Source of the DNA: Thereva unica
Lineage: Eukaryota; Arthropoda; Insecta; Diptera; Therevidae
Length of the DNA: 64,000 nt
NCBI GenBank assembly: GCA_949987705.1
Contig: OX465282.1
Span: 128,112,310 to 128,176,309, forward strand
Direction: 5' to 3'
Shown here one piece after another: positions 22,570 through 34,509 of the stretch. Position 1 is the first letter of the stretch; each line of letters starts with the position of its first letter. The notes under the pieces were generated by a model, which saw only the letters and a program-made list of their open reading frames with translations, had not been told where the DNA came from and did not search any database. A program made the position numbers and the translations under genes.

Positions 22570-25365
22570 GATATAAAGAAGCAAACTCATACCTGGCACA
22601 CGAAGCGCAATCGAAAACGAAGCAAGTATCATACAACATGACGTTCAAGCATCTTTAAATAAATAATGAAAACTTGGGTCCAACATCAAAGATATCACAA
22701 AATCGATCGAACGACATCCAAACTCTAAATAGTTATAATCGAACAAATTAACCAGATGCAGTTACTATCATTATGTCGTCTAAAATCGAGATATTTTTGC
22801 ATTTTGTATATTTTCCACAAACGCGTTTTCTGCCGATACATACAGGTTATTTTCAATTAACGATTCAATAGTAGCCGTTTCATAATCGTTTCAAATTCCT
22901 CGCCCTGCTGGCGGTAGATGTATTTTATTAAAACACACTCCGGTATCCAATAAAAAAGAGTTCATTAAAAATTTCGCTCTATTTTTACTGAATTTTAAAA
23001 AGCGAGAGTGACACTGTATTTATTATTATTACCTGCCTCATCTCTAAGTAAATGAAACTTGTATCCAGTCAGTCATTGCAGAATATCGATATGTTTTTTG
23101 TTAGTACATACTTAAAAATGTCCAGAAGCAATCTAAGCTTTTTATATTTGTATTATTCACTTTTCGACAGTCACCGTCCAATGGAGGTCCATTTGATGAG
23201 CTCCAGCGTTCACCTGAAGTGAATTTCTTTGATCGCGCTGCCTCAGGTTGGCCCAGACAGGTATCAAACCTCAGCCAAGCAAAGTGCCTTATAAGAAAAG
23301 CAAGACTCTGGCCCGTCTTAAAGACGCAACGTTTAAAGGAAGAGAAGTGGTGGAAAAGCACTGTGCGGTCCATAGCGGCACACTTTTCATTTCATTGCGG
23401 GTACTTTGGGTCGACACACGTTCAACCAAATGCACGCGAAAAGCTAAACACCTTTTTACAAAAATATTAAACCGCGAAAGATTTTCCGATTTTCGAATTA
23501 TTAGTTTTTTTTTTGTGGGGTAATTATTATTCGCAGTCGGGACTATTTTCCGGTTTTTGGAATATTTTTTTTTTGGAAAAACTCGAAGAAAAATCGGTGT
23601 CTTTTGAAAAAAATTAAAATCCCGATTTGGGAGGATTTTAATTATTTTGATATTTTATTAAAACTTGTGAAATATGGTGAAAAGAAACGTTAAAATTTTT
23701 AATGATCTAAATATAAAAATTGAATTGTTTTAGAGTTTAAAAATAAAGTGAACAAAATTGAAAGTTAATTGAAATTGCAAATCCTGAAAAATATAGTGGT
23801 GCCTTCTAGTGCTAGTTATAATTAAGGATTAAACAAAATTTATCTTTTCGAATGGATAACAACCAAAAGGAATGATATTAAAAAGGACTAAAAACATCAT
23901 CTTATTAAGGAATTACGTTACACCAGAGATTTTATCGAAATGTAAGATTTATTTATTTATTTTTTTTTTTACAAAAACAAAACACAACGCAAAAAAAAAA
24001 TAAAAGTTAAAAATAATTTAATGTTCCATTTCTCTACCATCATAACAATCAATTTTCTTCCATAAGAAAGATGAAATATTCGATTTTCTCTTGGATTTTT
24101 TTTTATTGTTTTCGTCTTGCATTTTATTCGCATAAAATTTTAAAATTGCATAATCGAAAAGTTTATTCGCTTTTGAGCCGCTTTTTATTTTGTTTCATAC
24201 TGGAATTGTGGCCGATTATATAATTTATTATTGAATTTGATTGGAGTGTTATGAATTTTACAAGAATTTACATATACGGAATGTTGTTGGTAGAAAAGAA
24301 AGAAAGAAAGGTCGTCTTAATATTTATTTAACCTATAGCAGGTGCGGAATATATCGATGGTCTGTTGCAGAAAAGTGGCGCTTATGCCATGAAAATTAAA
24401 AGATAAAAAAATATATATTATAATCATAGTAAAAAAATATTGAATATTTATGTAAATTATAAAAGTATTAATTTATAATATTAACAAAAAATAAGGCTCG
24501 ACTGTAACTTTATAAATCAATCAAACAACTCGTTTTGTGCAAATGTTTAAAATTCATAAAACAGTATATTAGTTTATTTAATAATAAAAAAAAGTTACGA
24601 TAAATTCAATTTAAACAATAAATTTACAACTTGAACAGCAATATATACTGGTTAAACCACTTTAAAAAATCGACAGCATCAGGAAATTCATATTGAAATC
24701 AATATATCCAAGTGTTTCTAAGAAGTGTTTTGTCACACAAGTAGCTACTATGTGACATAATAAAACACATTTTTACACACTTACAATAAATTTATGAATA
24801 AATTTATATTTAATTCATCAAACCAGATCAAAATCGGTTGCAAATTTAAAAAAGAAAAATGAAAATCCGGTTTCAAGTTCAAGAATACAATTTAGGTGAT
24901 CATGAACTGTCGTGACTGCATTACTGACTCTTTTTACGGGTCCGCTGTTTTTTTTTTTTGCTTAATTTATGACCTTTGTTGAGGTTGAGTTAAATGACCA
25001 CCAGAACAATATTCATATCGGTTATCTACGAGTTTCTTTTATTATGATTCATAAACATTTTTTATTTGATATATTTAATTTGGGGATTCCTTTTGTGTAG
25101 ATAGATATTTTTATATTGATCTGGAAAAAAAACCGCCACTGAATGACGTGCTTTTTGATATTTTGAATACTTACTAGGTCATTATCATATTTTTAATAAA
25201 AATTCTTGATTTGATGAAACTTTCATTCATGTAAAAAATATGACATATAGTTATACAAAAAATAGTGTGAAATACATATTAAAATGTGTGCATATTAGAT
25301 ATATCACATAATAACCATTACCCGCACAGCCTTTGATTAGCCGAAAGTTCTTGTAACATATTCTT
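22570..25365. other. AT-rich stretch without a recognisable gene
   Basis: Frames at 23,101-23,523 overlap on both strands and lack recognisable motifs. The rest is very AT-rich with several poly(T)/poly(A) runs, including about 23,956-23,974 and 24,948-24,960. Confidence 0.6.
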
Positions 25366-25369
25366 CTTC

Positions 25370-25500
25370 TTAAATGGCACTGTAACTGTAGTTGAACTCA
25401 GGCCTCTTGAAATCTTTTCTTCCAGTCGTCTCGATCTTTTTTAGCTCTCACCCAATCTCTCCAATAAGCTTAGTACGTCATCTATCCATCTAATATACTT
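25370..25500 (-). pseudogene. possible RTE-like pol C-terminal tip
   Basis: Read on the minus strand, 25,495-25,380 gives RWIDDVLSLLERLG and, in another frame, AKKDRDDWKKRFQEA. The order 'RW.DD(I/V)...' then '..DR..W+...EA' is the usual end of RTE-like pol proteins. Only about 120 bp remain, so the assignment is weak. Confidence 0.35.
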
Positions 25501-25504
25501 TCTG

Positions 25505-25915
25505 TAGGAAAGCGCTTTCATAAGTGCGAATGGTGCACTTGCACCGGGCACAATTTATCGGGGGCGCATTTTCAGATATTAAGATTTAAAAAAAATTTAA
25601 ACTTTGAAAATTATTGTTACGGGTGCAAGAAATCACACAAATTTACTCAATTTCCGTTCCTGTACTTTCTCATTCAAGAAAACCCGTTGAAATTTTACTT
25701 CTCCTCGTGCAGGAACTTACCAGAGATTTTAGCTTCTTCCTGGTCGCCCTACGCTTCTTTTTTAGTTGGTAATGGCATAATACCGACTATTGAAAATCGG
25801 GATTGGCAATCTTTCTTCAGAAGTTCTTACAACAGTAAAAACTATCGCAGTCTTAAGTAAGTAATAGCCATACCTTGCCTCAATATGCTAGATATAACAT
25901 TACCCAATGATATGC
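25505..25915. other. short stretch without a recognisable feature
   Basis: I see no coding motif or repeat structure between the RTE-like tip and the Jockey-like 3' end. Confidence 0.5.
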
Positions 25916-26416
25916 GTTGAAATAATCACAAGCATCCCAGTGCCTGGTATTTCTCAAAATATGCAAATTCCTACTCCAGCCATTAGCCTGACGAATTCAA
26001 CTCATTTATCGCGCTCTCAAACTTATTGGTGTTGTGGCCATTTGCTCCTCAATTGACTCATTGAGCGACCACAATAATGTCGCAGATCTGGAAAATTTTT
26101 ACAGCGCTTACCACAATGGCTGTTCTAATGGAATAAATAATCTTTTGCTTCCGGAACACAAGACTACCTCGATCGACTCACTTACATTTCAGTGTAGGAA
26201 TTCGTTTAAAATTAGAGCAGCTCGACTGTAAACAGCAACCTTCCACAGTCAATATCCCCTTACTCATACTCATACTCATCCTCAGATTCCCCTTAACTAT
26301 TTTTTCCTTTTTATATCCATCGAGCTAAGCTTACTACTACATATTACACCGTAAAGGAACCACATAAGGCACTTGTAGTATAACAAAATAAATAATCAAA
26401 AGAAAAAAAAACTAAA
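25915..26416 (+). pseudogene. Jockey-like retrotransposon 3' end with poly(A) tail
   Basis: The segment starts with QASQCLVFLKICKFLLQPLA in shifted frames, the same block as at 39,946-40,007 of the large Jockey-like copy. It continues with KLIGVVAICSSIDSLSDHNN and FYSAYHNGCSNGINNLLLPE, the region equivalent to the HRRNVAALTKFYRYYHSDCS block at about 42,212-42,270. The frame ends with RNSFKIRAARL. A 3' untranslated stretch follows, containing AATAAATAATCAAAAG and an A-run at about 26,402-26,410. The copy is 5' truncated, as is usual for poly(A)-tailed non-LTR insertions. It is diverged from the 38-42 kb copy, so it is probably a related subfamily. Confidence 0.75.
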
Positions 26417-26472
26417 AAATACGCTTTTATTTTAAAATGTACCGAATTTTTCGTTAGCGCCCCACAACCGTT

Positions 26473-26984
26473 TTTTATCTACTTATACCAAACATTATTG
26501 CCTACAAAAAACAATTTTCAAAAAAAGCGCCTTTTGAGTGGTTTTTGGCAAAAGAGTGTTTTTGCACACTGTGACCTTGAATAGCTTCGAAAGGGTTAAG
26601 TTTTCGAAAAAATGAATAGAGGACTTTTTGTAGGCAATAACGTTTTGTATTGACTGATAAATTTTTTTTCGAAAATATCATTTTTTGTAGTGAAATTTTG
26701 GTCATAAAGTGATTTTCGAAAACTATGACGTTGAATAACATTCAAAGGGTTATTCGGGTCAACTTTTCGGCAAGAACCAAAGTTGTAGAGTTCATTGTCA
26801 ACAATTTAAACACGGGGTTGTATGACCTATAGAAACCGAGATAGATGGAAAACTCAGGAAAAACGCGGCCATGTTTTTTTGTTATTCCGAAAATGTTTTT
26901 GTTAAAAAGTCACAATGAAGCTGTGTACCAATTTTCAGGGATTTTGGAATTTTGTCTCCTTCAAATACTAATTTCCCCGGACTA
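26473..26984 (-). repeat. Dispersed AGTCCGGGG-ended repeat, copy 1
   Basis: In minus sense the unit begins TAGTCCGGGGAAATTAG and ends GGCAATAATGTTTGGTATAA shortly before 26,473. A second copy in the opposite orientation occupies 37,334-37,795 with the same order throughout. Both copies hold an internal tandem duplication of about 135 bp led by TAACCCTTT.GAA.TTATTCA. Copy 1 begins where the Helitron helicase reading loses homology. Confidence 0.75.
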
Positions 26985-27501
26985 AGATGGTTTGTGAGCA
27001 TGTTACATAATTGGCTATGTGAAAACATGGATTAGCCAAATTCATGCCACAAACATTGAAGGGTTGTCCCTGAGATTTGTTGATTGTCATTGCGAATGCC
27101 AATGGGACTGGCAATTGTAATCTTTTGAAATCAAAAGGATTATCGCTCGTAATCAATAGAATGCGAGAAATGAACACATTTTAGCCTGAAAATTTTCCTT
27201 TTAGAATTCTTGCTTCTATCAAATTTGGCATCAAATTCTTAATAGGAAGTCTGGTACCATTGCGCAGTCGTGGTTGATTCAAATTTTGTAGCATTAAGCG
27301 GCGTTTACATTCCAAAGTCAACAGGAAAGTGCACTTTGAAACTCGGTGGCACGAAAATTCTGAAACGGAATCAGCGAATTGGTCCCATTGGAAATCGTCC
27401 TCTAATAAGCTCAAACGCCGACACGCCCATAGATGAGCATTTACCGTTCGTAAATGTCTGAATGAATTTGGGCCATGTACGTTCATCAACAGCAAGAGCA
27501 A
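26985..27501 (-). pseudogene. Helitron Rep-helicase C-terminal relic (PIF1-type helicase)
   Basis: Two minus-strand frames cover the last part of a Helitron-encoded PIF1-family helicase. The 27,501-27,181 frame holds MLQNLNQPRLRNGTRL and LMPNLIEARILKGKFSG, and the 27,177-26,968 frame SRILLITSDN-PFDFKRLQ, then LPVPLAFAMTINKSQGQ (the nearly invariant 'FP+.LAFAMTINK.QGQ' helicase motif) and NPCFHIANYVTCS. The usual following 'RVG.P..L(F/Y)V' end is missing: homology stops where the AGTCCGGGG repeat begins at 26,984. The one-codon gap near 27,178 is a stop or frame break. The Rep nuclease and the rest of the helicase are absent. Confidence 0.85.
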
Positions 27502-27539
27502 GTAAAAACATTGTAAATGCGTCCAAACGCATCAGTTGA

Positions 27540-27905
27540 AAATTTTCTTTTTCGATTTTTCGATTTTCGAACTTTTGAAAATCTATATACTCCTAACCGG
27601 AAAATGACACTTATTTGGCAAAACTCTTCCGCTATATTGGCCCCACATTTTGAAGTTATAAGTTTTGACCAAAAATTTGTTATTTACTACCTTAAAAGAC
27701 GGCAGATACCGATTTTCATTTGAATTGGAACACCATTTTCAAATTCGTCGGCCATTTTGAATTTATAAGTTTTAACCACAAACTCATTATTTGCGACCTA
27801 AAAAACCCCTAGATACCTACTTTATACCTACATAATATTGGCAAATTAAACCATATTTCTGCGGCCATTTTGAATTTAGGTTTTATTTCAGCGGCCATTT
27901 TGAAA
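27540..27905 (-). repeat. Tandem AAAATGGCCG-module array, copy A
   Basis: In minus sense, units of roughly 110-120 bp repeat with the order TTCAAAATGGCCG, then AATATGG-like text, then GGTATCTAGGGGTTTTTTA and a GTCGCAAATAATGA..., ...AAAACTTATAAATTCAAAAT tail. The same array is at 43,385-43,740 on the plus strand. Confidence 0.7.
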
Positions 27906-27909
27906 TTAA

Positions 27910-29506
27910 AAAATCGGGGTTCGAGGTGCATCAGGGGACCTTCATGCAAAAATGCTGTTTTAAACGAACCTTTCCATGACAGCGCCATCTAAGAGTGGCT
28001 TTAGAAAGTAATAGAATAGCCTATTATGGTTGAAGTTTCATTAAGATCGGTTGCACGGTGTAGGGGCCTATTGCGAACATACATAAATACATAAATGCAT
28101 ACTCACACACATTACTTTTTATATACATATATAGATAACTTGATTATACATAATAACTAGATTTATCACATTTACCGTAACATATATACCGTCTACAAAT
28201 CTGGCTTATACAAAATTATTATTATTATAAATTTATGCTAGTATCTGGTGGGGTTAAATTTTCTTGACACGGCCTAGATTCCAAATTTCCAGTTGTGATA
28301 TTGCAATCTTGATATTTACTCAGGAATTTTGGATTGCTAAGGAGCCTAAATATACATATCTCCTTATGACCTTGAAGGGGGAAAACTTTATAATATTTAT
28401 AGCTTGTTCTTATCCGATCTTTTCATTGTTCAAGTTTTCGCATGCATAAATAATTATTGTTTTTTTAGATACATAGTTTGTTGATCCCTGTTTCTGAATT
28501 TGATTTCAAAGTAGTGAAAATATTTTCGTATTATAAACTTTCGGAGCCTGTTTTGAATACATTCAAGGCCGAGTCATAGGTTCGATGATCAAAACATATG
28601 TTGTGATCATTTGAAAAAAGTATTTACTGAATTTGCTGTTAATGGAAAAATTTCCTTCTTTGGATTTTTGCTGGCGAAAACTTAAGTAGAAAATAATAGA
28701 AAATAACTGGCGATAATTCGCTGAAAATGTGGAAAGGATGCACAAGAATACCCTGCCGCTCCGAGGAATCGCGCTCCAAAAATTCTGGAATATTTGCTTT
28801 ATTTCGTATTATCGAGGTCGGTTTTCAAGTAGTGTAAGAAAATTTAACTGCCCCTTTGCTCTTTTCTATTTTTTTATATGAAAATCTAAGATCAGGTGTC
28901 ATCTTTTATACCACCAGTCCGTCAAGTCACGGCATAGTGCAATACCAGCAAGCTTTCCACGAAGGAAAGAAAAAGTATAAGATAGGTTAAGGGGTCCTGA
29001 AAAAGTGAGTCCGCTAACCATCCTAAAAAGGTTGCGCCAGCATCAGATTACGAGATGAACACATAGCTGTACTATCCGCTAGAAGAAAATCCGATCTAGA
29101 CGGAACTTTGGTACCCTATTAGTAACGGGGCAAGCTGGCGAGACACATGTTTAGGGCTAGGCTAAGAGTAGCTCTACATTTTCTGAGTGTTGTTCGTCTT
29201 TGCACATACGAGCTAGATATCCGACATACCGAAGTTTCCCCCTAGCGGAATTAAGATTTAACAAAAAGAGTAGAGAAAACTCTAATAAAAAAATTTCAAC
29301 GGGCCCTACCGGCTAAAACGGTGCGGGACCCCATTCGATTTTTTGTTGGTTAAATCAAAACCTATCAAGAGCCGGCCGCTTTGCAAACTTAATAAATACA
29401 CCATGTTTCACCAATTTTATGGCTATATTAATTTTCACTATATTCGCTTTTGCGCAAACTACGAAAAGTGTTTTCCCCAATAAAGAACTGCTGGGGCGCA
29501 AGATGC

Positions 29507-29548
<42 letters not shown>

Positions 29549-30155
29549 CCACCGAGCGAAAAAAACAGCTTGATACACTTGTTTTTTCTTTTTTGTTTTT
29601 GACCAAATAGCCTTGCCGCTATTCCTCAACTCATACCTTATGAGCCTTTTTTAACGTTGTAGTATTTCCTTAGCCTTATTTTGGGCGGTATCCAGACCTA
29701 AACCGATTAAAGATAAGACTCGCTCGTTCTTATCCTGCAACAGCGCAGCACAGCGTCACGCCGGTATGTCATCCAAAGCAGGCACGGTACCTCTGCGTAA
29801 AAATTCTACTTTACCAAATCCATCCCGCTACAGGCACGTACCAATAAAAGACGTACGGAGTAGTCGATGCTCGGTACGCTCGCACTTTTTTAGCCTATTG
29901 CTTCTATAAGTCTCTCACTCCTATTAGTAATTTGAACTTTAAAAAAATTTATGGGACGAAGAAAACGGACAATTATCTTCGTATTCAAAACGGGTGCCAT
30001 TAGAATTCAGTCAAGCAACATTGGAACTGGTTAGTACTTTGTTGAGGGACTGCTTGGTAAAACTACACTATCGTTTGGAATGGTCGATTACGAATACATT
30101 TATTTCTGTAACAGGGGCGTGCATTCTTCTGGCGGGCTAATTTTAAAAATTGAGG
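27910..30155. other. stretch without a recognisable gene
   Basis: An A-run of about 36 lies at 29,512-29,547; it could mark a retroposed 3' end, but no coding relic was recognised upstream. A GC-richer island at about 28,900-29,220 and another at 29,690-29,900 hold no recognisable motif on either strand. Confidence 0.5.
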
Positions 30156-30160
30156 ATATT

Positions 30161-30927
30161 GGGGCCTATTCTGAAATTTTTCATAAAATATTATTTTATG
30201 TTATATTATGATGATAAAATTCCTGCTTCATAAGATGAAAATAAAATATTTTCGAAATTCCTATTCTGTCATGATTCCATAAAATTATTTTATGGAATCT
30301 TTTATGAACACATAACATAAAAGATTTAGTATAATCCGCTCTGAGTTCTTGAGAAATGATACCATATCAGAAACTGGTGGCAAACCCCTAAATCTACGTG
30401 AATTCCTAGCTAAAGAACTGCAAAAACACACAAGCACATCCGCTTCAGTAGCATCTGAAGACTCCCTTGCAACGCAATTCATACTCTCACTTTTGGAATC
30501 AAATCCGAGCAGTCCTAAGCCATTATCAAGCGAAGCAACTCGAATGGATCGCTGGAATCGCGAAGATATCGTAGATTCCTCCTGTGATTTCTTCTGCATA
30601 AAATAAAAACTTTAGACAACTTTCATTTACTTTTTATACTTTACCATACCGAGCACAGGCGCAATTTCTCTCAAAATAAAAATTCTGAGTGCCCTGGCCA
30701 TATTAATATTTTTAATTAATCACGTCTGTCATTTTCATAAAATATGTCAAAATACCCCTAAAATGTGCTGCTGAGATTCTTTTATGTTATGAAGCATAAC
30801 AGGAAATATTTTATGTTATGATGCATAAAAGAAAATAAAATTTGTCGGACAGAATAGGATTTTAGATAATTCTTTTATTTTATGGCATAACATAAAATGA
30901 TAAAATTTTACCGACAGAATAGGCCCC
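30161..30927. mobile_element. 767-bp TIR element, GGGGCCTATTCTG ends, ATT duplication
   Basis: GGGGCCTATTCTG begins at 30,161 and its complement CAGAATAGGCCCC ends at 30,927; ATT flanks both sides (30,158-30,160 and 30,928-30,930). Subterminal DNA on both sides is filled with TTTTATGTTATG words, several in inverted pairs. A 3-bp duplication points to PIF/Harbinger-like elements, but ATT is not the usual TWA, so the superfamily is uncertain. The element retains an open frame (30,316-30,606) with an AATAAA signal after it. Confidence 0.65.
30316..30606 (+). CDS. Retained C-terminal frame of a transposon-encoded protein
   Basis: About 96 codons are open, from a stop just before 30,316 to the TAA at 30,604-30,606. 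There is no ATG at the start; the frame reads through SEFLRNDTISETGGKPLNLR, an acidic-serine stretch with FILSLLESNPSSPKPLSSE, then MDRWNREDIVDSS and DFFCIK at the end. Serine-rich, helix-poor composition and position at the 3' side of the element suggest the tail of a protein (transposase or a MADF/Myb-type accessory protein). I do not recognise the family. The AATAAA at 30,602-30,607 overlaps the stop codon and would be a natural polyadenylation signal. That such a long frame survives in a deleted element suggests either recency or a function in the parent. Confidence 0.4.
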   Translation, partial: HKRFSIIRSEFLRNDTISETGGKPLNLREFLAKELQKHTSTSASVASEDSLATQFILSLLESNPSSPKPLSSEATRMDRWNREDIVDSSCDFFCIK

Positions 30928-30929
30928 AT

Positions 30930-32985
30930 TGTCAGGCAATTTGACACAAATGCGTTAGAGTGTTGCCAACACTAACAAAAAACAACTACTCGTTGTAATA
31001 ACCCCGTACAATTTAGATAGGAAAAGTCTTACTATGTTTTGATCACAAAGTTATAATTGATACAATTTCTGACTCCACTTTACTTGTTCAAGTTGTCAAA
31101 CAGGAAAATAATAAAACAAATAAACCTTCAGATAAGTGTGTCTCTTCCTCACCACTAAAAATTTGTCACCATTTTTGTCACTAAGTCTTCAACTAAAAAC
31201 CTGTAAAATCCGATACAAAAAAAAACTCCCCGAAAATACAACTAAATCCATGAATTACCTGAACTGAATTTGTGCATAAAACGTAAAATGATGAGCTTTT
31301 GTCTTCTAGAATGGTAATTCCTATTCCAGTCAGCGCGTCATAAAATAAACAATTAACGGAATTACGAGCTTACGTACTTACGAACTCGTTTTGGGAACTT
31401 TTATTGACAAAACGTTTGAAGCTCTTCTTTCCAGGATTTAGAAACGTGCACATTTTTTTATGTATTTTCTTATTTATTTATTTTTTCTAAAATAAGAAAT
31501 GTTTGCTATCTAATTCCCGGAAAATATTTAGAGCTGTGTGCACAGCAAACATAGGTAGTGTCGAACCTACTCGAACCGATCGCTCGTTGCGATATTAAAA
31601 CAAATTCAACTTCAAACATAAAATCAATATTTATTTACGTGGCGATGATAGAGACTAGAAATTTTCATAGATTTTTAGTATTATTATTATTATTTTTTTT
31701 AGTTTCTACAATAGTACAGATTTTTTGTTCATGTTAAGAGATATTCTTTATGTTATGATCCAATTGTTCAGTTCACCTTTGCAAAGTCAAGCATTTTTTA
31801 TTATTATTTAGCAAAGTCAATATAACTAAAGTAAAAATGAATGGAATTAATTAAAATTCAGATGAGCATACATATTTTAACAATTGCAAAAGGATGTACA
31901 TTACACTTGTAGCAAACTTGTTCCAATTTAAATGTGCTTATTCACTCCCTTTATTTTAATGGCACGAATTCCTCGCGTTCTCATTTCAAGCCGTGCCATT
32001 GTGTAAAGTAAAACGCAGATTATTTAAAAATCTCTTACAATTTGCATTTTGCTACTTCAGTTGAAAAGTTCTTCTTTGTTCAAAATAAACCCTCTTTAAT
32101 ATGTTTTAAGCAATATTTTATAAACGCAAAACTAAGTGTCTTATTTTAAAGTAGGTACAACTTGAAATGAATTTTCTTTTCAAGTATTTTAAAATAGGCT
32201 TTCGCATTTTATCACGCAATATGTACATCCAATGCCAATTCCTTATATACATATAATACCCTTATTAAACTAGTTCCGGACTTATCCCCACTTTAATTTA
32301 CTGACTGCTGCTTTGTTATTCCATTTATTGGGTTAGTCCATAAATTATGTAGTTTTTCCAAATGCGTTAGAACTTAACTGAACTTTGCACTAAGAATAAA
32401 AGCAAGATAAAATAACTTATACCTGTTTTTATAAAAAGTTGGTGCAGGCAGTTTAAACCCTCCTTCGCCAACCTTCAGGACATGCATTTGGAAACACCGC
32501 ATTATTTGTAGACTGGCCCAATAATTTCGCTACCGCGTCCGATTCGTGTTAAATCGCCGCTCTGGATAAATTTCCAAATATCAATGTTTTTTATATTTGG
32601 TGTAACTCGTGGTTATCCTACAGTTATGACAATTAAAATCATTTATGTAAGATTTTTCTTTCAATTTTTGATGAAATTATCAATAATTCTAAACTATTGG
32701 GTAGCGCCAGACTCTGCAGGGTGCTGTAGATTTTAAATTTTATATTTCATTGCATTCAATGTAGTCAAGGCATTGTACAACTGCGTGTATCCGGTACCCA
32801 GACGGGAATTATAATTGCCATTACCCATAATGCGAAAATAACCCACTGCCAAGCAGCCCGCAATGCGACAACGGGTTCGAATGCCGAGTTTATATCCATC
32901 TTCTTCAACATTCTCCTTGCTCCTTATAACTACAAATCTGTTCGATCCTTCGAACTAAGTTTACTAGTATACTTTGTATTATGAC
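30930..32985. other. AT-rich stretch without a recognisable gene
   Basis: No frame of note on either strand. A GGGTTCGAAT word at about 32,874 resembles a tRNA B box, but no cloverleaf forms around it. Confidence 0.6.
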
Positions 32986-33029
32986 GTAACCACCGGTATA
33001 CAGTTCCTCCTCGACTACTTCCATCGGCT

Positions 33030-34500
33030 TTCAATAGATGTTAGGCTGGTCAAGTGAACTACCACCCGCGGACTCAGCGTTAACCCAGTAAAAACCTCTT
33101 CACAAGGAGGTACATATATGATCGCTCACCACACCTCCAACTTAACAATGTTAGGCTCAAATATAGCAACAGTGCCAACTACCTGGAAGTAGTCCTAGAC
33201 AAGAAAATCCTCTGGAATAAAAACACAGGAGAACGCATTAAGAAAGCGAACATAGCGCTTTTCGCTTCCAAAAATCCATTGGGATGAAATGGGACTTAAC
33301 ATAGTACGATGGATCTACACAGCTATCGTCCGTCCAGTTCTCTTTTACGGGATCATCGTATGGTGGCAGACCCTGAGTAAATAAAAAAGAAAGATATGCG
33401 TAGTTATGCATAACAGGGGCACTTCACTCCACATCTACAGACGCCCTAAATATTATGTTATTCTTCCCTACTTTGGATCTTATGTATAAGGAAGCCGAAA
33501 ACAGCCCTTAGAATAAACGAAAATCAGGGGGAACATACGACGGTGCTGAACTCTGTTACCATCCCCACAAAATCGGACTTCTGCATACCCGAGATTAACT
33601 TCACGAGGAGCCACGGAATCCGGACCTCACAGTTTTCAGGGTACCACAAACTTCTTTACTAATGGCTCTAAACTCGAAGGTCGAGTAGGAGAAGGAGTCA
33701 ATACCCCGGAGCTTGGGATTAAAGTCTCCTTCCGCCTACACGTGTTCCAAGTGGAGGTTCTAGCCATACATGAAGCTGTTCTATTAATCGACCGGCGAAG
33801 CGATAGGAATCGGACTGTCTACATCTTCTCAGAAAGCCACCAGCTCTGATAGCCCTGCGCTCTTGCACAAACTACTCGAAAATTATCTCTGAATGTCGCA
33901 GATGTCTTAACAAGACTGGTCAGCGAAATATAGTAGGAAATTGTGTAGCTGACTAACTGGCTAGGAGAGGTACGACCGCCGCTCTCCTTCCAGAAAAGGA
34001 AAGGGTTGGTGCGCCTTGGGCCACTTTCAAACTCCGATGCAAAAAGCATACAATGCAACAATCGAAGAATCATTGGAGGTATTTTAATAAACACACCGTG
34101 GCCAAATTAAACTGGCCATTTTATGATCTCAGGGGGACCATCTCACTACTGAGCCTCCGGATGCAAGACCTCTCAGCTATAGTGGGAGTGCTGACCGGAC
34201 ACTGATAGAGGCACATGCGTCCCGCGTAGGTCTTGAGACCTACGATTTTTGTAGAAGCTGTAGGAATCCGACGAGGAAAGTGTAGTACATCTCCTCTGTC
34301 ACTGCTCAGCCCTAGCAGAAGGAGACTAACCATATTTGGTGATCCCTTTCTAAGCACGCCAGAGGAAATCTCAAAAATTGGGATCCCACAACTTAGAAGA
34401 TTCATTATTTCCTCGAGAAACACTTGAACATCTGGTTTAAAGTGGGATGTCTATGGCACCCCAATGGGCCTATTCAGCCATATCTAATCTAACCTAACCT
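33030..34500 (+). pseudogene. LOA-type non-LTR relic: RT end, RNase H, C-terminal cysteine domain, (TAACC)n tail
   Basis: Around 33,180-33,365 the frames give YLEVVLDKKILWNKNTGERI, KKANIALFASKNPLG and, frameshifted, WIYTAIVRPVLFYGIIVWW: the RT segment after the FADD box. At 33,655-33,785 FFTNGSKLEGRVGEGVN and SFRLHVFQVEVLAIHEAVLL form the start of RNase H (first acidic residue region, TDGSK seen as TNGSK, and the catalytic E in 'Q.EVLAI'). At 34,120-34,430 come LRMQDLSAIVGVLTGH, a C..C..DEESVVHLLCHC zinc-knuckle-like block and GRLTIFGDPFLSTPEEISKI. The end carries AATCTAACCTAACCTAG at about 34,485-34,501, a simple-sequence tail. Several frameshifts and stops disrupt it. Confidence 0.8.
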
Positions 34501-34509
34501 AGACTGGCC

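Noticed and set aside
29512..29547. A-run of about 36 as a processed-pseudogene tail
   Set aside because: No coding relic or target duplication could be identified next to it.
32860..32900. GGGTTCGAATGCC as a tRNA B box
   Set aside because: No A box, acceptor stem or anticodon arm could be placed around it.
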